This document shows, piece by piece, positions 24,353 to 36,467 of a DNA stretch of 64,000 nucleotides. Where the stretch lies: the NCBI GenBank assembly GCA_026225945.1, contig JAMJFZ010000107.1, positions 50,011,001 through 50,075,000 on the forward strand, given 5' to 3'. Each line of letters starts with the position of its first letter. The stretch's first letter is position 1. Origin of the DNA: Cricetomys ansorgei. Taxonomy: Eukaryota > Chordata > Mammalia > Rodentia > Nesomyidae. The notes under the pieces were generated by a model that ran no database searches, was not told the DNA's origin, and was given only the letters and a program-made list of their open reading frames with translations. The position numbers and the translations under genes are program-made.

Positions 24353-24704
24353 ACAATAGAGAGGCCTTTTGCATTTAATTACAGACATGATGCTTCAAGG
24401 GCTGGGTGAATGAATGACTGTAGAGTCTCATGTAATGCCCCTATAACTCAATATTTACCAGTTTTGTACACAGTTCTGATTAATTCACTGACCAGATATA
24501 ATAATACATTGAACAAACTCCTCTCATTACAATAGAGAGGCCTTTTGCATTTAATTACAGACATGATGCTTCAAGGGCTGGGTGAATGAATGACTGTAGA
24601 GTCTCATGTAATGCCCCTATAACTCAATATTTACCAGTTTTGTACACAGTTCTGATTAATTCACTGACCAGATATAATAATACATTGAACAAACTCCTCT
24701 CATT
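24353..24704. repeat. Perfect 176-bp tandem duplication (two copies)
   Basis: Copy 1 is 24353-24528 and copy 2 is 24529-24704. By line-by-line comparison I find no difference between them. The left junction reads 'gtacaatagag', the internal junction 'cattacaatagag' and the right end 'cattaaactt', so at most 1-2 bp of microhomology exists at the ends. The unit shows no gene and no recognised repeat. The 63-codon frame at 24586-24777 starts in copy 2 and is chance. Confidence 0.95.
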
Positions 24705-25170
24705 AAACTTCTACCCACAATCCTGGTCCCAGAATTTGTTTCATAGAAAACCCATTGAGCATCAAGTGTTAAAATAAATGATTTTTGGTAGTTAACAAAT
24801 GATCTTTTACTCAGTCTATTTAAAATGGTGGCTCACAACCATCTGTAACTCTAATTCCAGATGTGTTCTCGCATAGGATGACTATGATAACAATAAGGTA
24901 TTGCATGATATAAGAATATTTTAAATAAATATAAAGGTTTGGAGGTACATATATGGTTATATTTACACATATATATGTGTTACATTACATTACTTGATGT
25001 GTAAATATATCAAAATAGCACATGTACTCCAGAATTATGTATGATTTGATGTTTTTGTTATCTGTTAAATTACATTTATTTTATGAGCATTGAAGAATAA
25101 ATGTGAAATAGTATTTTTAATGACATACTACTATGCTTCTTCCAAGAATGATCAAAATAGTAACCAATAG
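24705..25170. other. Unassigned AT-rich sequence
   Basis: Includes a 12-bp perfect inverted repeat (24959-24970 with 24997-25008, spacer 26 bp), AT-rich and probably fortuitous. Confidence 0.35.
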
Positions 25171-25505
25171 TGTTGTGATTTGGATGGTTGGTGTCCCCAT
25201 CGGCTCAGGTATTTGAACACAGAGTTCCTCGTTGGTGGTAATGCTAGGGAAAGTATGGAACCTTCAGAAGGTGCAGCCTTGCTGGAGGAAATATGTCACC
25301 AGGGGCAGACTTTGAATGTTTATAGCCTTCCTTCACTCCCAGCTTCCTATATGTGGGTGGAAATATGATCAGGAAGTTTCCAGTTCCAGCTAGCTGCTGC
25401 TATGCATTCCCTGTCATTATGGACTCTCCCTGTGGAAACATAAGCCAAAATAGACTCTTTCTCATCACAGTGTTTCATCACAGCAACAGAACAATAACTA
25501 ATCCA
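25171..25505 (+). mobile_element. Rodent LTR-like element
   Basis: Begins 'tgttgtgatttggatgg', with internal blocks 'gccttgctggaggaaatat', 'tgtcaccaggggcagac', 'attatggactctcc', 'taagccaaaatagac' (AATAAA position), 'gtttcatcacagcaacag', and ends in 'taactaatccaa'. The antisense relative is at 14930-15273. I recognise it as a frequent muroid repeat, but the class is uncertain. Confidence 0.6.
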
Positions 25506-25743
25506 AGTGGTAAGGAAAATTTGTGGCACAAAATGTCACTATATTTGGCAATGGCCTATTAGTCAAAACACAAAAGGTAATCTATAAAAGAAGTCAATGA
25601 CGAACAAATTGATCTGTCTTCTAAGTAGCCAATCTTGGTTGGCAATTTTTCTTATTCCTTTTGCCCAGAATCAATTATCTCAGAGACTGGGAAAATGTCA
25701 AATATAGGAACACTGACAAAAATTAAATGGAGCCCTGCTGTCT

Positions 25744-26151
25744 TGACTAGTTTCATGTCAACTTGACACAAGCTAAAGTCATCTGAGAGAAGAGAACCTC
25801 AAATAAAGGAATTCCTCCATAAGATTGGGCTGCAGACAAGCCTGTATGGCATTTTCTAAATTAGTGATCAATAGTGGAGGGCCCAGCACATTGTGGGTGG
25901 TGCCATCCCTGGGCAAGTGGAACTGGGTTCTTTAAGAAATCAGGTTGAGAAAGTCATAACAAGCAACCCAGTATGCAGCACCCTCCATGACCTCTGTGTC
26001 AGCTCTTACCTCCATATTCCTGCCCTGTTTGTGTGCCTTTCCTGACATCCATCAATGACAGACTATAATGGAGGAAGTATAAGCCAAATAAACCCTTTCC
26101 TTTCCATCTTGCATTTTGATTACAGTGTTTCCTCCCGGAAATAGTAAGACA
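25744..26151 (+). mobile_element. MaLR/ORR1-like solo LTR
   Basis: About 408 bp, TG to CA. It opens with 'catgtcaacttgacacaag', followed by 'ggcattttctaaattagtg', 'gggcccagcacattgtggg', 'gggttctttaagaaatcag' (weak TATA position) and 'aagccaaataaaccctttc' (AATAAA), and closes 'taagaca'. It is the same family as 11838-12234. The minus-strand frame at 25999-26241 lies mostly inside it and is not a gene. Confidence 0.7.
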
Positions 26152-26544
26152 CCTGCTTTTCCTCAAGTTTCTGTAGAAGGAATCAACTGTACCATAAGAT
26201 TTATTTTGTACTATGCATGAGAAATGACATTTTTCTTTCACAATTAATTAAAACATTTACATTTTTATAAATAAAAAACTATAAACTATCACTATAAATG
26301 ATTTTATCCCTCTTCTTCTTCCACAACAAAGACGGAAACAATCTCCAACTGAAGGGCTGATAATTTTGAATCATTTCACTGTTGCATTAATGTGTACTGA
26401 GTTTCCTGAAACTAAATGTGCAGTTCTTTTGAGGTTGGTAAAACATCTTTTTTGAAATGAAATCATCAAGAAAAATAAGGTACTTGTTGACCATTCTGTG
26501 TGAAGGTACAATCCTAATGTCCATTGTTACCATCTAGCAGACAT
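26152..26544. other. Unassigned sequence
   Basis: No gene or repeat was recognised. Confidence 0.35.
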
Positions 26545-27350
26545 AGTTAAAAGTCATTTCTGTTGCAATGGAGAACTCTGATTTTCGTTTTCCTTACTAC
26601 TGATGCCCAATTGTTCCTTGCCCATTTAATCTTTCTTCTTGTAAGCATCCAGTCACTTCTGTAAACATGGAAGTTAATTTTGCTTACCACTGGACCTGAC
26701 TTAGCCCAGTTGTCATTAGAGAGGCTTTCTCGTGCAGCTGATTTGAGCAGATGCAGATGCCTCTGGCCAAGCATTAGGTAAGTCTCAGGGAATTCCACAG
26801 AAAAGCGAGAGGAGGGATTGCAGGGACCAGAGGAATAGAGTATGCCAGGAAAAGAGACCCCAATGGAGTCAACTGGACAGGATTCATAGGGGCTCACAGA
26901 GGCTAAGTCAGCAGACACAGAGCCTGCACGGGTTTGTGCTAGGGCCCCTACATCTTAAGGTTGTTTGGCTTAGTGTTCTTGTAGAACTCCTAACAGTTAG
27001 AGTAGGGGGATCTCTGACCCTTTTACCTGTCCTTGTGACCATTTCTTTCCTGATAGGTCTTAGTTCACTCTTTTTTTTATTAAATTTATTTTTTTCTCTC
27101 ATATAAAACATCCCAACACCAGCCTCCCCTCCCTCCACTCCTCCCAGCTCCTCTCCATCTCCCCCAATCCCAGATTCACACCCTACCCCCAGCTTCCCCT
27201 CAGAAAATATATAGAAGTGTTCCCAGCCTTATTCAATCTTGTTAAGTCTTATTTGATGGGTAACGCTAGGAGGTCTGCTCTTTCTTGACTGGAAGTGGGG
27301 GGTGTGGGGATTCTGGGAAAGAGGGGAGATGGGGGGTTTAATATAAAATA
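26545..27350 (+). mobile_element. L1 (Lx-type) 3' UTR, sense, with a nested inverted fragment
   Basis: Sense counterpart of the antisense elements at 8642, 44814 and 48755 (for example 'ctcctaacagttag', 'ctctgacccttttacctg'). After an interruption at 27059-27222 it resumes with 'cagccttattcaatcttg', 'aggaggtctgctctttc', then the G-rich polypurine tract 'gaggggagatgggggg' and an A-rich tail (aaataaaataaatata) at about 27340-27360. The 123-codon minus-strand frame at 26547-26918 is antisense L1 3' UTR and not a gene. Confidence 0.65.
27059..27222 (-). mobile_element. Nested L1 3' end fragment, antisense
   Basis: Begins with a T tract (27070-27078) and continues as the antisense of the L1 3' polypurine end: 'catataaaacatcccaac', 'ctcccctccctccactcc', 'cttcccctcagaaaa'. 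It lies inside a sense copy of the same 3' UTR family. Its flanks (ttagttcactc on the left, gtgttcccag on the right) allow only a weak 4-bp direct repeat. Confidence 0.55.
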
Positions 27351-28559
27351 AAATAAATATAAACTGTTGAATAAAATCTACCGTCATAATTTTGACTCAT
27401 GTCCATTTTAGTTAATATTTGACAAAAAAGGAATATAATCCATTTCAGAGAAGACATAGAGATTTCTGAGAAATTAATATCTATATTTTAACTAAAAAAG
27501 GAATGGATGAAATTTCCTATTGTATCATTTTCAGAAGCACTTCATATCTATCTTATTAGTGACTAGCTTCTAAGCATTTGCCAATTGAATAGAAGTTATA
27601 TGCATCTAATGATAGATTTTATTTCTAACTTAATACTAATTTTTTGTAAAGCTGTGATTCATTTTTCTCATTTTGTATTAGTTTCTGTAGCTCGGTTACA
27701 TAACATTTCATTAAATATTCTTGAAACTAATTCTTCTCAGTTGCACATATGTTGTACATCATTTAAAACAACTATAAAATTGTCTTTTATGCTGAGGGAT
27801 TTTATTTTTAATATAGTTACACTCCTTGATCACATGTTTTTAATCTGTGCTCTGTGCTCTGTGTTCTACTAAAGAAGTCTTCTCCATTTAGATAAATATA
27901 TTCATGTAGAGGGATAAAACTGTGTATGTGAGTGTGTATAGGTGTGTTTATTAAGTCTGGGGCTCATGGATTGAACAAAAATCAATGGTTTCAAATTAAA
28001 ATGTCTGTTAAGAAATTAATTGAGAAGACAATCATAAATGTTTTAAGTTAGAAAAGTTAGATGGGTGACTCCAGGTGAAATCATAACTGCAGAAATCTTC
28101 CACAGGAATCACAGAAGCTGAAGACATTTGATAATTTACTCCTAGAGATACAAAACCACTAACTTTCAATAAAATAGAGAAAACAATGGGATAAACAATA
28201 ATTATTGCTTCACTGAAGAAAAAAAGGAGACATCAAAATGGTTTCAGTTGCCATAGTGTAAAACCCAATGCACAGCCAGGAGTAAACACTGACTGAATCA
28301 TGAAACCTTAGCTTCCTTCAGTCTTTCTCATATTTCAACAATGTAACATTTAAAAAAAAAATGCTTGTTTTTGTAATTTTTCCTATATTCACCTTCTACC
28401 AAATAGTATTATTTGGTACTATTTCCAAGCCTACAAATTACTTTTTCTCAAAGTAATCATGTAAATTAAATGAAATTTAAATCAAAATTAAGACAAAGCA
28501 TGCTAGAATGTATACACAATAAGTATACAATATCATTCCATACACTTGTAAAGAAAAAT
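27351..28559. other. Unassigned AT-rich sequence
   Basis: The frame at 27585-27872 (95 codons, plus) is hydrophobic because of T richness. No domain is recognisable and I do not accept it. No repeat was named. Confidence 0.35.
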
Positions 28560-28980
28560 GAAATCTTTGCAGATGAAACTCAAAAAATCCTATTAAGTGA
28601 GGTAATCCAGACCTAGAAAGACAAACATCACATGTTCTTTCTAATATGACACCTCTAGTTCTAAATCTTCAGGTGTGAATATGTATTCTGAGTAGCTGAA
28701 GAAGCCAGGAATGTAAAAGGATATCATTGTCAGTGCAAGAGTGGGAAACTATAGATAGGGGTATAGCAAGATATAAGTACCCTAAACCAAGGAAATGAAA
28801 TGGGACAAAAGGAACTCTAATTAGTGAAGGGGAGGGAGATAGATACAGAAGGAAAAAGAAGAACAACATAATAGTAAGAAGTCTGAAACTGTCATAAGAA
28901 ATTATGCTATTAGTTATCTACTTAAAAACCTGTAATATATACAAGTCTGTGTGTAAATATACATATATATTTTAAATAAA
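28560..28980 (+). mobile_element. L1 3' end fragment, sense
   Basis: Shows the L1 ORF2 end to 3' UTR signature: 'gtgaggtaatccagacc', 'agaaagacaaacatcaca', 'gttctttctaatatga', a G-rich section 'gaaggggagggagatag' and an A-rich tail (ttaaataaaaata) at about 28970. This is a 5'-truncated copy. Confidence 0.6.
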
Positions 28981-29209
28981 AATATCTCATCTGAGCCAAC
29001 AATGCTCCCTTCAGGAGCTAAAGACTATTTAACAAAAACTCCAACATTAGGAACGAGAAGCCATTTTTGAGATTGTTGGTCAGGGTTGTCTAAGAGATTA
29101 CCAAAACATTGCCTACTGTTACTATTGCCCTAGGTTGCCCATGGGTATAGAGAAATATTTAATATTTTAAACCTAATCCATCAGTATGGCTACTCTAGGG
29201 TACAAAGAA
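28981..29209. other. Unassigned, probably repeat-derived
   Basis: Sits between an L1 tail and the RMER1-like element. The phrase 'caatgctcccttcagg' gives me a sense of a rodent repeat, but I cannot name it. Confidence 0.3.
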
Positions 29210-30058
29210 TGTTGGTACATACCTTTAATCCTACTATTCAGAAAGCAGTGGTAGCACACACCTTAATCTCAGTATTCAGAAGGCAGTGGTAGTATACAAC
29301 TTTAATCCCAGTACATGGGAGACAGGAAGCAGAGGAGGATGCAGAGCTCAGAAGGAGTCAGTCAGTGTAGAGCAAGAAGTGACTTCTAAAGTGAGTCAGA
29401 GATAAGGGCAGGCAAAGTGACAAATCAAAGGAAGAGTTGGTAGAGTAAGTCTGTGTGAGAACATGCCCAATTCTCAAGATAGAACAAGCAGGCTCTCAGC
29501 TCAGAGAGCACACAGAGGCTAAGAGGCAGAGAGGACAAGACACAGTGACAGTGAAGTGGTCTCACTAAAGATAAGACAGAGAAGCAGAGAGGTTGACTGA
29601 GGCAGTATGGAGCAGTGAGAGTTCAGAGAAGGAAAAGACAGAGGCAAAGAGAGGATTCTGAGGCACAAGATACAGAGGCTGTTTGGCAGATGAAATCAGT
29701 ATCAGAAGGGAAGAGTGAGTCAGTTTGAAACCATGCAGAGAAGTTGTGGGAGTCAGCCAGAATCTGCCAAAGTCAGAAGAATTCAGTCAGAAACGGTTAG
29801 CCTGCTCAGAAGGTTAGTTTGACCCAGTCTGCTTGGAGCCAGAACAGCTAGCTGATCAGTATAGCTGAGTTCAGAAGGAGCTAGTCAGAGTGGCTCAGTC
29901 AGCAGTAAGTCTTGGAGACTTACTTATCATTATTCTAGATTGTACAGAAACTGAAGCCTCCCAGTTCTGGGTTTAAGATCAGATTATATCTAGGCTGAAG
30001 TGCTCTTAGGCTCCAGGATTAGGACTGGAGATTGAATTGGACAAAGAATAAAAAGTCT
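29210..30058 (+). mobile_element. RMER1-like composite repeat
   Basis: Starts with three tandem modules of about 38 bp (29210-29330), each resembling the B1/ID head 'acctttaatcc...'. A long AG-rich region follows with repeated 'cagagag', 'agtcagtcag' and 'gctcagtcag' words, and it ends in 'agaataaaaagtcttt', an AATAAA signal close to the 3' end. This architecture matches the rodent RMER1 family as I remember it. No coding capacity. Confidence 0.6.
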
Positions 30059-30099
30059 TTGCCCTGAATCTTCACTACACATGGGGATGGAAGGTAAGT

Positions 30100-31165
30100 C
30101 CCTATTGGTGAAGACAACATGGACTTTAGAAACAGGGCTCAGAGACTCCTGAGCTGCAACTGACCTGAAAGCCTCCTCTCTGAAGACTTGTTTTCATGGT
30201 ACCAGAATGTACTATGCAAGTTTCCAAAGAAGGGAAACAACCAAACAGTTCTATTCAGTTATGAAGCCTGTGAATCACAATGACACCAGCATGGTACTGT
30301 AACCCTAAATGTATAGTAGTGGTACACATACCTTTGGTGTAACCAACAGCTTTCAAACTGGATTTAAGACCTGTTCAACAAGAGGAAAACCATACCTAGT
30401 ACTAGAAACCTTGCCAACTATCTAGGACCAATGAAGTCATGGATCTTGGAGGATTGGCAACAACCAGGCCTTTTTCTAAAATAGCATAATCCCTAACTAT
30501 ATTCTAAATATTTGTCCTTATAGCCACAGCTAAATGTAGTCTTCATCTCTCATCAAGGAAACTTTCTATTTACAACAGATGGAGACCATTACAGAAAGTC
30601 ACAACCAGTCAAAATGCAGAGTTATATAGCTCAGTCTTAAGTAATACATCTACAACACAACTCCTGTACCTTATGCTCAAGGGTCATTGTGGAAGGGAGA
30701 GGTAGAAAACTTGTAAGAGTCAGAGAAACAGGAAACTTGCTATGATTTTGTGTCTCTTAGACATGTTGTAAAAGCTATATCCATAAAGTCTAACCAACAT
30801 GACTAAACATGGGCTAAGCAAAGATAATAATAGAAAGGATAAAGTGGACCAAGGAAAGTTTCAACCCTATACAAAGAATCACAGGCAACTAGCAAATGCT
30901 AAGAGCAGGAGAAATAGTCTTCCCTAGAAAGAGCACATAAACTCATTATGTAACACCAAATGGTCATCCTGAAAACAAACCTACAAGTAACATTATAGAG
31001 ACTGAGGAGATTATATCTATGTACTTAGGAATAATTTGTATACACATTGCATACAGGTATATAACAACAATTAATGAAAAAAGAAGCCATGAATTTGAAA
31101 GAAAGCAAGGAGGGACTCATGGGAGGGTTTAGAAGAAAGAAAGAAATAAAATATAAGGACAAAAG
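30100..31165 (+). mobile_element. L1 (Lx-type) 3' UTR, sense
   Basis: The sequence order 'ctttcaaactggatttaag', 'caacagatggagaccatta', 'agtcacaaccagtcaaaat', 'atccataaagtctaacc', 'gagaaatagtcttcccta', 'gtaacattatagagactg' and 'agccatgaatttgaaag' is that of the rodent Lx 3' UTR. A G-rich section and a tail (gaaataaaatataa) follow at about 31150. The antisense relative of its second half is at 5816-6170. It is non-coding. Confidence 0.75.
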
Positions 31166-33599
31166 TTGTAGTACTAAAGATAAAATATCCCTATTGCTAG
31201 TATTATCAGATTCTGCCTAATGGCTGAATTATGAGTTTGACTCTTATCTTCCTGATATTTTATTTTGTTTTAGATTCATTATATAAAATTTATGTGGAAG
31301 GGACAAGAGTACAGACTCTTTATCTCAGTATTTTAAATAACACAGGAAGATATTTCATCATTTTGTTTGCTAATATTCTATAATCCCTAAAAACGTACAT
31401 TTCCATAGAATGATTCAGCAAGACTAGGAAATAATCATTTCTTTACAGTACAACTTCAAAAGAGCAGGTCAAGATTCAGTCTTTATCAACTGTGTCACAC
31501 AAACTACACTAAGTGGCAATTCTGTCTCTTACACTCTTTGTCTTTCCTACCATATCTCACACACCTTTAACAACAATAGTTGTGTATCATTTTTAGGACT
31601 ACAAATAATGTTCATGTCTAGTCCCAGAAACACATAAGATTACAGCATTCATGACAACATATATTCCATCTATTTCTCTAACAGCAGAAGGCCAATAACT
31701 TAAAATAGAATTGGCAGCAAACACGGGAGTGTGAAATCTTTGTTGGCATCAACAGAAGAGCCTTTCTTATTGCTTTTTAGTCACACTTCCAGTTTTTCCT
31801 CTCACTGCCAAGGTGTAAAATATTCTTTCTTTTCTCCCCTTAACGGGTGTCACAAGGAGTCAATTTTTATGCTACCTTCCTTGTTGAGCTTTGGGAAAAT
31901 GTTTAACTTTAACTGAGATTCTAGAAAAAGGCTTCTCTGTAGGAAATAAATGCTGTTTTCTATCAGTCACATTAGGGCTCTTATGGTTATTTTCCATTTC
32001 GTGCAATCTGTCGAGGCTTTAAGCATCAGAAAAAGGAAGGGACATGGATTCCAACAATGTCAGTTGTTTAAATTGCCATTTTCACTATATTTATATTCTC
32101 TCACAGTATTGAAAGCAACTTAGCACAAGTTGTCATAAATACACTATGATACTCAGAGCAGAGATGAAGGAGACAGAATCAAATAGCTTTGCTATTCTCC
32201 AAGCATTTTTTTCTTTTTATGAACAATACTGACCTTGAGGCTGACAAGAAATGTATTGAGGAAATTCAATGTATCAAATTCAATGAGGAGATATACAAGT
32301 GGATGCAATATTAAACTGAAATTCCTTTCAACTTTGTCTGAAAGTTAAGAAAAGACAGATAACTGAAGAGCAGAGAAACCCACAAAGCCATGTTGACCTC
32401 AAAATCCAATTGATAAAAGTAAAAAAAATTAGCCTAATAGAATTAGGTTCTGTTGAGTATTGAGTGATACGCACAAATGAATTCAATAATACTGAAAGGG
32501 CTAGGGTTCAGCATTGTCCTAGAATCTCTAGTCCCCAGAGAAAGGAAAATAGTCATGAAATTTTCATAGATAATTTTGCTCATAGGTGGTGAGTTTGGGA
32601 GTTCTAGTCATTTATAGATTCTCCCATGCTCCCCTTAGTTACTGTCATTTTGGGCCTGTGATTCATGCAGGAATATATCCAATGTTGACTTATGGATGTT
32701 AATTGTACACAGTAAGCGTAGAGTAACTGCGAATGCCCTCTCCCGGGAATACCCAGGTAAAGCATTCTGGGATTGGGCATGTTCAGTAGGTTGTTACTTA
32801 GGTTTTTATTTGTGTTCCCTCTATACCAGGAGACTAGAAATTTCAATAAGAACTTGTGCATTCCATTCATTTTTTATCCCTTTATTTAAGAGATACCCAA
32901 TACATGAGCGTAAGAATAATACTTCTAATGACATATTTTACTGGACATTTAAGATTTATCATTTCATGTGTATTTTTATACATATGTTTTGTGTGTACAT
33001 TTAATGATAAAAATTTAAGAAGAGGTATAGCAGTAGAATAAGACTAGATAATGATATCCACAGAAAACTGTACAGGCAAATTAAAAGAAAAATCTGAAAA
33101 AGAATATGTACCAAGTTATATAGCATATACTAAGTTAAAATAAAAGAAACAGAAAATGCAATATATTAAGAACCAAAGATGTTAGAGAAAGTATAGATAT
33201 GAGTCCCAGCATATGTTGAAAAGTAACAGATGCAGGTGAATAGATGCAAAATAATCAGCCAGAGTTGTACTGATGTTCACGGATATCACATAAAAATAAA
33301 AAAATTATACCATAACATATACAAAGCTTTGGGAGAAAAGATGTGTTTACTCAAAAGTGAATCGCCCATTAGAAAATTAAGTAAGTGTCCTAAAGAAGTT
33401 CAAATGAAATTTACATCATGATCATACCTACAGTCCAAGGTAAGCAAATCTCTTCTTACCACATTGCTGCTCTGTTTATGTCCCAAATCATCTTTACCCC
33501 ATACTCAGATTGACTCTGTAGCTTTCCTACATGGCCATTTTGATTTGTATCTTTTCCTTCATGATATATTTTCAAAGTGTATGCAGATTGCACTTAGTA
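31166..33599. other. Unassigned sequence
   Basis: About 2.4 kb without a named repeat or convincing gene. The frames at 32604-32870 (minus) and 32696-33004 (plus) overlap and have no recognisable domain. Confidence 0.35.
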
Positions 33600-34165
33600 A
33601 TATTTCATTTAAACCATATCATTACTATATTCAAAATTCTCTAATTGTCCTGAGTCTCACTAAGCACTAAAATCCTACCTTCTCTTACAGTTCTATGAGG
33701 CTCCAATGCGTGTTTTTATTCACCTTCTCCTCTCACATGCTGTCCATACCCAATCCCATCTGGCCATTGCACTCATTTTCTTGATCTCATCACAGCTGAA
33801 CTGCTGACAAGCCTGTCCATTTGTACTCCTGCCTAGTTGAAGTGCTCTTCTCTAAACCTCAAAGAGCTTATTCCACTATAATTCAGAAGTGGACTATAAT
33901 CAGATCATGTCTTTGGTGACTTACCTGATTTCAAATGCTTGACCCAACTTCCAGACTTTTCCCACTTCCGTTTTTCATTTAGTTTTTACCATGTGTGTTT
34001 AATGCATTGTATAATTTAATTTTCATTTTATATCTGTCAATGTTATATAAATATCAGTACCATGGGAATAGGGACAATTTTTGTCTTTAGTTTACTAATA
34101 TATACTAATGCCTTGCATAATACTTTGCATACATAAGAATTTGGCTAAGTGCTTATTGAAATACT
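33600..34165 (+). mobile_element. LINE-2 fragment, sense
   Basis: The end reads 'gggaatagggacaattttt', 'gccttgcataatactttg' and 'aagtgcttattgaaatact', which match the conserved L2 3' end pattern (a 'gggcagggac' block, then the last-100-bp 'agtgcctggcacatag...tcaataaat' block). The upstream part has the pyrimidine-rich character of L2 ORF2 3' sequence. Strongly diverged. Confidence 0.5.
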
Positions 34166-34752
34166 GATTATTTATAATTGATATCTACTTATCATGAATG
34201 ATATCTTTCAAGAAGAGAATGTATTTTAAAACATTTCTATTTATAGTGTAAATGAACATTGTGTATTAGAAAAGTAATCATGGGCTTCCAAAATTAATCC
34301 ATGATCGCATCCTAGAAGCTAGATACACCACAGCTCAGAAGGAGGAACTCAGTATAATGTGTATTTAAGATTATGGATTAAACTTATAGTAAACATCCAC
34401 AGGTAAAAAAAAAATTCAAACATAAAGGATTGTATGAAGACAAAGATGAAACTGTCTTTTTTGTCAATATAATTATCACTTAACTGGAAAGTGCTGGGGA
34501 CGTGAGAAAGATCACAGCGACTACAAAGGGTAACAAGAAGAGCGAGCTCCAGCTTCCAAAGCTTCCCAATGACTCCCAGCACGATTGCAGTTGGATGTGA
34601 GGGAGGTTGAAGTTGCTCTGGAAGATAGCTGTGAAGTATTTCCTTCTGTCTGTTATGGTTACCATAACAAAATCTCTTCCCCTAGCTACAGAGGCTTGGA
34701 TAATATAGATTATACTTCATCGTATCTGATAAGTAGGTAGGTTATCTTTTCT
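34166..34752. other. Unassigned sequence
   Basis: A GC-richer patch at 34490-34680 carries two overlapping minus-strand frames (34349-34582 and 34480-34665). Neither matches a protein I know. It could be an old retrocopy fragment. Confidence 0.3.
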
Positions 34753-34802
34753 GTTTGTTTTGTTTTGTTTTGTTTTGTTTTGTTTTGTTTTGTTTTGTTT
34801 TG
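34753..34802. repeat. (TTTTG)n microsatellite
   Basis: About ten units of the pentamer, nearly perfect. Confidence 0.95.
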
Positions 34803-35639
34803 TCACAAACTCCTATGTTTCCTTGCTTCTGTCAGGTATTTGTTTCCCCCTTAACAGCCTCTCTGTTCTTTCTGTGTGCATCAGTCAGAATTGCAAAGAA
34901 AACTTCAAGACAATATCCTGACTAAGATTCTCAAGGGAGCATTGCAGAAAGACATCTTAATGTGTATATGGGTTTGTAAGGGGAGAGTTAGAGTAAATTG
35001 TCTTAGCATTAGCTGTATGTACCATTTTCATGGATCTTAAATTATGTCTCAAAAGGGCTAGGAATCTATTTCTCTTTCATTCTTTTAATGAAATGGTATA
35101 GTGTGGCTGTAGGCATGCCTTAGAGGGAGTTAGAATCTGAGATGACAAAACCAGAAAACCCCGGGTTTGCACAAAGAGTTTAGTACCTGCCCTTTCCCTG
35201 TAAATGGGATTCCTGGTGAAAATCCTAAAGAATTGCATGTTTACATCAGGGAATGGAGAAAAGCTTTAAGCATCTGATAATAGTGCTAACAACCATTGAC
35301 TCTTTGGTAGTGTGGTGTGTTTGGGAGATTCCCAAGTGAGGGGTTTTTCTCCCTTATTTAAGTTCCCAAGATTTTTCTTGTCTTTCTGTTGTGCTTCCAC
35401 TTAAGTGTCATAAGATCTTCTAAATGTATCCATTTACATCCAATTGATACAGGGACCAAGAAACTGTTCGTTCCACTGTGAAAGAAATTTACCAAAGGGT
35501 TTGACAGTATCTGACATTTTGATTAAGTTGTGAATGAATTCTATTGAAAAGAACCAAGGGATTGCTTAAATGCCAGGAAAATTTAAATGAGATCACATTT
35601 CTCTAAGTTTCAGTATTATTCCATCATATGAGGTTCAAA
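34803..35639. other. Unassigned sequence
   Basis: No gene or repeat was recognised. Confidence 0.35.
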
Positions 35640-36060
35640 CTGTTTATGTACCACTACTGTTTAGGCGAATAATTATCCCATTTTCATTTTTATGATTTAA
35701 AATGCCCCATTAACTGCACTGGTATTGATCCAGATAATAAAATAGCAAACCGTATTCAATGAATTGAATAATTGTCTTATGAATGTGCAAGCCTAATATC
35801 TATCAGCATTTATATCTGTGTTTTTATTTTAGCTCCCTGGATACCCTTCTTTCATAACCCATTAAGTTTCTCAGTGTGTGGGAGCTTTTGGATTATTTAA
35901 CTCACCATAATAAAACAGCCCATTCAGCAAATTCTGGAAAAAGTAGGACACATCTGTAACAATTTTTATTTGTTCCTTTTTATACTAATAAAATGGTATG
36001 TTAGATGCATAAGTGCATGGATAAACATTCTGGGAAAAATTTTCAGGCATCATGACTTTT
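35640..36060. other. Unique AT-rich block, possible conserved non-coding element
   Basis: No repeat signature. Contains 'aatgccccattaactgcac', 'caatgaattgaataattgt' and 'gattatttaactcacc', with many TAAT/ATTA cores. The impression of a distal enhancer is inference only. Confidence 0.22.
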
Positions 36061-36432
36061 AATTTTGTTATTATTTCCAAACTGATAGATTTATATAGTG
36101 CAGTTGTTCTCATTACAAAAGACAAAACCAAATGATAAAAGAATCCATATTGAAGACAGTAAATGTTAGAGAAACTATAAACTCCATGGAATGAGGGCTA
36201 TTAAAATTTATAGTAGCCAACCATTACGAATTTTTAACTTTGAATACTACAACCCATCTTTATGAAAAGGCAATTGCTGTTTCCATTAAACTGCCTTGGT
36301 GGCACCTATGATCCTGTGCTGTTGGATTAAGAAGACTCCTGAGAGACAAATTCTTTCCTGCCACTGGCTGGTTTGAAAAGATTCCAAAAGCAATCACAGA
36401 TTTGCACTAAGCTATGACACCCAAAACACACA

Positions 36433-36467
<35 letters not shown>

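Noticed and set aside
24586..24777. Frame starting in the second copy of the tandem duplication
   Set aside because: It is short, has no homology and begins in sequence that is present twice.
26547..26918. Minus-strand 123-codon frame
   Set aside because: It is the antisense of a rodent L1 3' UTR shared with three other places in the window.
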